Source: Euperipatoides rowelli
Taxonomy: Eukaryota; Onychophora; Udeonychophora; Euonychophora; Peripatopsidae
DNA: 11,323 nt
Direction: 5' to 3' (one strand)
NCBI GenBank assembly: GCA_003024985.2
Contig: PXIH01S0019760.1
This document shows, in pieces, positions 8,585 through 11,323 of this stretch. The translations under genes and the position numbers were made by a program. Each line of letters opens with the position of its first letter. Position 1 is the stretch's first letter. The notes beneath the pieces are model-generated. The model did no database searches. It had not been told where the DNA came from and saw nothing but the letters and a program-made list of their open reading frames with translations.

Positions 8585-8627
8585 AAAGATTTATCTTTCT
8601 TTTTTAATAAAAAAAAGATAAATCTTT
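8585..8627. repeat. Near-perfect 20-bp-arm hairpin (AAAGATTTATCTTT...)
   Basis: AAAGATTTATCTTT begins the left arm (8585-8604). Its inverse ends the right arm (8608-8627). Over about 20 bp there are one or two mismatches, with a loop of only a few bases. The loop is too small for a typical animal microRNA precursor, so a small foldback element or an inverted duplication is more likely. Confidence 0.7.
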
Positions 8628-8848
8628 CATTTTGCTATAAGTCATCTTTAAATTAATTAGTTTTAGAAATGTTATTTATTTATTATATTTTGAAATACAT
8701 CTAGACTAATTATAAATTACTAGATACATTGAATATATTATTGTCAAATTTAATTGACAGATTTCTGTATATACTACTTTCCAAGTAAATTATTTTTGAA
8801 AATTTCACAAATGAATCTAATATCCTTTAGCTAAGATCAAAGTTTTTT

Positions 8849-8863
8849 CCCCCCCCCCCCCCC
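8849..8863. repeat. Poly-C tract (15 C)
   Basis: Fifteen consecutive C follow a T run and precede GCCTTTT. On the minus strand this resembles the G runs inside the hAT-type elements, but no matching ends were found around it. Sequencing length errors are likely here. Confidence 0.9.
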
Positions 8864-9018
8864 GCCTTTTACAATGGGCTGAATGGGCGAAAATGTTTTT
8901 CCAGACAGCGAGGCAAGATATAGATAACACCCAGCATTTACTCAGATCGCATGACTGAAATGGATAGCAGCTTATTTTATTCTCTACAACCCTAATGTTT
9001 TTTATAAAAGGCCTGTAT

Positions 9019-9498
9019 CATGGATGGCGAACCTATAACACACGTGTCATTTGGTGACACACGAACATGATTTGTGTGGCACACCACATAAATACATACA
9101 AGGTGAACCATTGTGCATATAATAAATAGGAAATTGTCTCTGACAACTTATGCCACCCCAAATATCATGGGTAAACATAATGGTTTGGTGAAATTTCTTA
9201 ATGAATAATTCAGCACCATAATGTGCAGTCCATTGCATTATACACGAAGAACACTTTGTACGTAAGCAAGTATGAAGTCATTTGAAACTGTACTCTCGAT
9301 AGTAACTAAAGTTGTGAACTTTATATCTGTGCAATGTGCGCATGCTCTAAATAATCACCATTTCTCGAAGATGTTAGGTTAGATGGGTTCTCAATTTGGA
9401 GGAATATTTATGTACAATAATGTTCGCTGGCTAAGTTGTGGTGGTACACTAGACATTTGAAAGTAATATACCAAACTTCATGTGACTTGCCAACCCTG
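9019..9498 (+). mobile_element. Internally deleted hAT element (480 bp) retaining a transposase fragment
   Basis: The left end CATGGATGGCGAACCT (9019 on) and the inverse complement of the right end CAGGGTTGGCAAGTCA (from 9498) agree at 9 of the first 12 positions. The CAGGGTTGGCAA-like form is typical of hAT. Flanking octamers GCCTGTAT (9011-9018) and GTCTATAT (9499-9506) match at 6 of 8, consistent with an old 8-bp target duplication. A subterminal hairpin GTGTCA-TTTGG-TGACAC lies just inside the left end (about 9044-9060). The interior encodes a broken stretch of hAT transposase on the plus strand. BED-finger and C-terminal dimerisation regions are absent, so this is a deletion derivative. 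A 63-codon minus-strand frame (9047-9238) is a shadow of it. Confidence 0.8.
9125..9457 (+). pseudogene. hAT transposase fragment (ZBED5/GTF2IRD2/SCAND3-like), broken
   Basis: Three plus-strand blocks in order match the central region of this transposase group. Block 1 (9125-9208) reads LSLTTYATPNIMGKHNGLVK and ends in a TAA stop. It corresponds to the family's LTTDGAP...GKNNGFV region, where the conserved Asp is a catalytic residue; here it is Tyr. Block 2 (9231 on) reads HCIIHEEHF in another frame and corresponds to FHCIIHQEALC. Block 3 (from 9272) reads VVNFI then ALNNHHFSKML, a TAG at 9380, and NVRWLSCGG before a TGA at 9458. It corresponds to the VNFIR...ALNHRQF...EVRWLSRGK region. Frameshifts, stops and loss of the Asp make it non-functional. 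Family motifs are recalled from general knowledge; no alignment was run. Confidence 0.85.
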
Positions 9499-9689
9499 GT
9501 CTATATCCTTGTGGGATAAGGCTTTACTAAATTAGGTCTGTTGTATAGGTACGGTACCTCTGTATCTTTAGAAGTAGAATAAATAATAATATTTTTTTTG
9601 AATAAAATTACTCTTTATATAAGGTAATCTTGTATTAAATACAGTGTCGGCATGGCTGCTCTTTGGGCCCGCAGCTGAGAATGGTCAAG

Positions 9690-9708
9690 GGCTCTTGTCC
9701 CAAGAGCC
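9690..9708. repeat. Hairpin GGCTCTTG-TCC-CAAGAGCC
   Basis: A perfect 8-bp stem with a 3-base loop lies in the left subterminal region of the hAT-type element. Subterminal motifs of this kind can be transposase-binding sites, but that role is only inferred here. Confidence 0.7.
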
Positions 9709-9997
9709 GTAGCCAGCCTTTTTTAAATTTGATAAGCTTTTTTTTTTTTTAGTTGTAGGCTCATTCTGTTTCCATTTACCATCCCTATATAGTTCCCTGG
9801 TTTACCTTTACCGACCCTATGGGTTCCTCATCCTATTATTCTGGTCATAACTATATAGTTTCTTATGTATTTTGTTCAAACATGGGAGGGGGGATTGGGG
9901 GGGGGGGCACTTGGACTATAGACCCATGCACCCCTTCAATATGAGGGCCTTGCTTTCATGATAACTTTTATTTTTCATTAATTACCTAAATAAAATT

Positions 9998-10043
9998 AAA
10001 AAAAAAAAAATTAAAAAAAAAAAAATTTTTTTTTTTTTTTTTT
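9998..10043. repeat. A13-TT-A13-T18 palindromic tract
   Basis: Runs of 13 A, TT, 13 A and 18 T form a perfect A/T inverted repeat inside the right half of the 9642-10109 element. Its length is prone to slippage and to sequencing error. Confidence 0.9.
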
Positions 10044-10117
10044 AAAGGCCCCTTGACCCCCTGGGCCCACGGCGATCTTCGGCCAGCCAGCAGGGCCAAT
10101 CCAACACTGAATAAATA

Positions 10118-11132
10118 TATTATGAAATTAATAACGAAGAGCCGGAGAGAAGTGTTATAATTAATTGATAATTTTTTTATTTCTTTAATGATTGCCTATA
10201 AATAACATTTTTTACCTTTCGTTGGGATTTTTTAAAAAAAACTTAAACCTCTATTACATCACTTTAATGCATGGCATCCAGTAATACACAACGTTTTACC
10301 ATTTTAAGTTGAAAATGAAGAATACAAGATTACAATTTTAATATAACTATACATAGACCCAAAATATACGAAAGTCTTTGATACTCTTTTCTAGCGAGTA
10401 TGTAACATAATGATTTGAAAATGAAAGTTGGCAATCCATTATTCCATTTGTAATCTATTGTATATCTATCTTAGAATAAAAATTTTGTAATTGCATTTAT
10501 CAATTTTAAGGTCGTTTTTTAACTCGAGTAAAAATTTATTGGAATTAAAAGGCTGTTTCTATTATTTTAAAATGGAAAATACCAGAATTGTAACTAATTT
10601 CAAAATATTGATTGTAAATCAATATACTTATTTATTCCAATCATATTATTACTTACATTTGGGATGTCTTTTTTTCAGATTAAAATAAATTTTGTCCCCG
10701 ATTAAGTGAAAATTAAATTGGCCAATTGTTTCGATTAGCGACGACAAAAATTGATCCTAGATTAAAAAATTGTGCATACACGTCAATGCCACGTGTTAAT
10801 GTTAATAAGTTGTATGTCTATTTTAAACTATTGATAGTGTTATACTATTTTATTTGTTAAGTGCAGTATAGTTCTAAAATAATTATGTTATAAATGCGGA
10901 CAGACAAAATTATTTTTGTTTGTAAAATTAGTCTTTTTTTTTTTTTTTGACCACATTATAAAAAGAAGAAATCCTGGTATATACTTTATCTGGAGAGGAA
11001 CTATAGCTATTTAGCATCCACTACTTTATCTTTTCATCCTGACAAGTTTATATACTGTACAGAAGAGGTTCCCCACCTTGTGCCCAAGGGCACCCGTCAA
11101 CCAATTTGTATATTCCTGTCACTGAAATGAAA
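10118..11132. other. AT-rich unique sequence, no gene seen
   Basis: It contains a 12-bp perfect palindrome AATTGGCCAATT (10716-10727), a T15 run (10934-10948), and a 65-codon open frame (10491-10688) rich in Phe, Tyr, Leu and Ser with no recognisable domain, left uncalled. At 11060-11095 a CAGAAGAGGTTCCCCACCTT segment with a GTGCCC-AA-GGGCAC palindrome resembles a hAT left end but has no partner within the window. Confidence 0.5.
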
Positions 11133-11272
11133 GCTTGTCCATGTTAACTTGGCGCCACCCGGGTCCCATTGATTTAGATTGGGAGTGGTTAGGCAACCAA
11201 TTTTAGGCAGTTGTTTTCTTGTAAATCGACCTCTTTAATTTCACCTTTTGTGTCAAGTTAACGTGGACGAAC
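11133..11272. repeat. Foldback inverted repeat (GTCCACGTTAACTTG arms), ~140 bp
   Basis: The left arm GCTTGTCCATGTTAACTTGGC (11133-11153) matches the inverse complement of the right arm (11252-11272) at 17 of 21 positions, including a 14-of-15 core around GTTAACTTG. The 98-bp spacer contains a GGCGCCACCCGGG stretch, unusually GC-rich for the window, and has no coding capacity. No target duplication is obvious. The arms may be subterminal repeats of a larger element that begins near 11060 and continues beyond the window. Confidence 0.6.
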
Positions 11273-11323
11273 TTGAGTGCAATGCACGCAGACGGCCGAA
11301 TTGAGTAGTGGTGGGGATAGTTA

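Larger units (their letters stand above)
9642..10109. mobile_element. Non-autonomous hAT-type element (468 bp), CAGTGT ends
   Basis: The left end CAGTGTCGGCATGGC (9642 on) and the inverse complement of the right end CAGTGTTGGATTGGC (from 10109) match at 12 of 15 positions. Looser GC-rich pairing extends inward; GGGCCC and GGTCAAGGG near 9665-9690 have counterparts at about 10045-10071. Flanking octamers ATTAAATA (9634-9641) and AATAAATA (10110-10117) match at 7 of 8. Inside are a GGCTCTTG/CAAGAGCC hairpin (9690-9708), an AATTTGATAAGC-T(13) module (9726-9750) shared with the minisatellite element at 2867-3483, a G-rich block with G6 and G11 (9884-9907), and a long A/T palindrome (9998-10043). 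There is no coding capacity. Confidence 0.8.

Noticed and set aside
9047-9238. 63-codon minus-strand frame
   Set aside because: It is the antisense shadow of the plus-strand hAT transposase relic.
10491-10688. 65-codon plus-strand frame
   Set aside because: It has AT-driven composition (Phe, Tyr, Leu, Ser) and no domain or gene context.

Overview
The window looks like non-coding nuclear DNA from an animal. It is strongly AT-rich, full of homopolymer tracts and microsatellites, and dense in short non-autonomous transposons. I find no intact gene, tRNA, rRNA or CRISPR array, and nothing resembling bacterial gene organisation. The few open frames of 60-113 codons lie in simple repeats, in a minisatellite, or in sequence with no recognisable protein. 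The only coding relic is a broken hAT-type transposase fragment of the ZBED5/GTF2IRD2/SCAND3-like group. The species cannot be fixed from this sequence. Recurrent TAGGCTA-type and TACTGTA/ACCGGT-type words suggest an aquatic invertebrate or a lower chordate, but that is only an impression.

Layout. 1-1157 is AT-rich unique sequence. 1158-1442 is a foldback element whose arms flank a TA/GT microsatellite. 2538-2775 is a 230-bp piggyBac-type MITE with TTAA target duplications and perfect 15-bp terminal inverted repeats. Only 95 bp further on, 2867-3483 is a hAT-type element with a perfect 8-bp target duplication (AGCCTAAT). Its core has been expanded into a roughly 53-bp minisatellite. 3492-7380 is mostly unique AT-rich sequence with small hairpins, microsatellites, a 45-bp tandem duplication and a short dispersed repeat. 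7382-7866 is an older, diverged 54-55-bp minisatellite (nine units), each unit carrying an AGGCC...GGCCT palindrome. 8101-8263 is a nested hairpin element, and 8585-8627 is a near-perfect hairpin.

9019-9498 is an internally deleted hAT element that keeps part of the transposase. 9642-10109 is a second CAGTG-ended hAT-type element sharing an internal module with the minisatellite unit of the first. 11133-11272 is a foldback repeat near the right edge.

The main story is element biology rather than genes. Five or more short DNA transposons and foldbacks are clustered in two zones (about 2.5-3.5 kb and 9.0-10.1 kb). One of them appears to have seeded a tandem repeat. Two ambiguous bases (N at 3101 and 5642) lie in or near repeats and mark places where the assembly may be unreliable.
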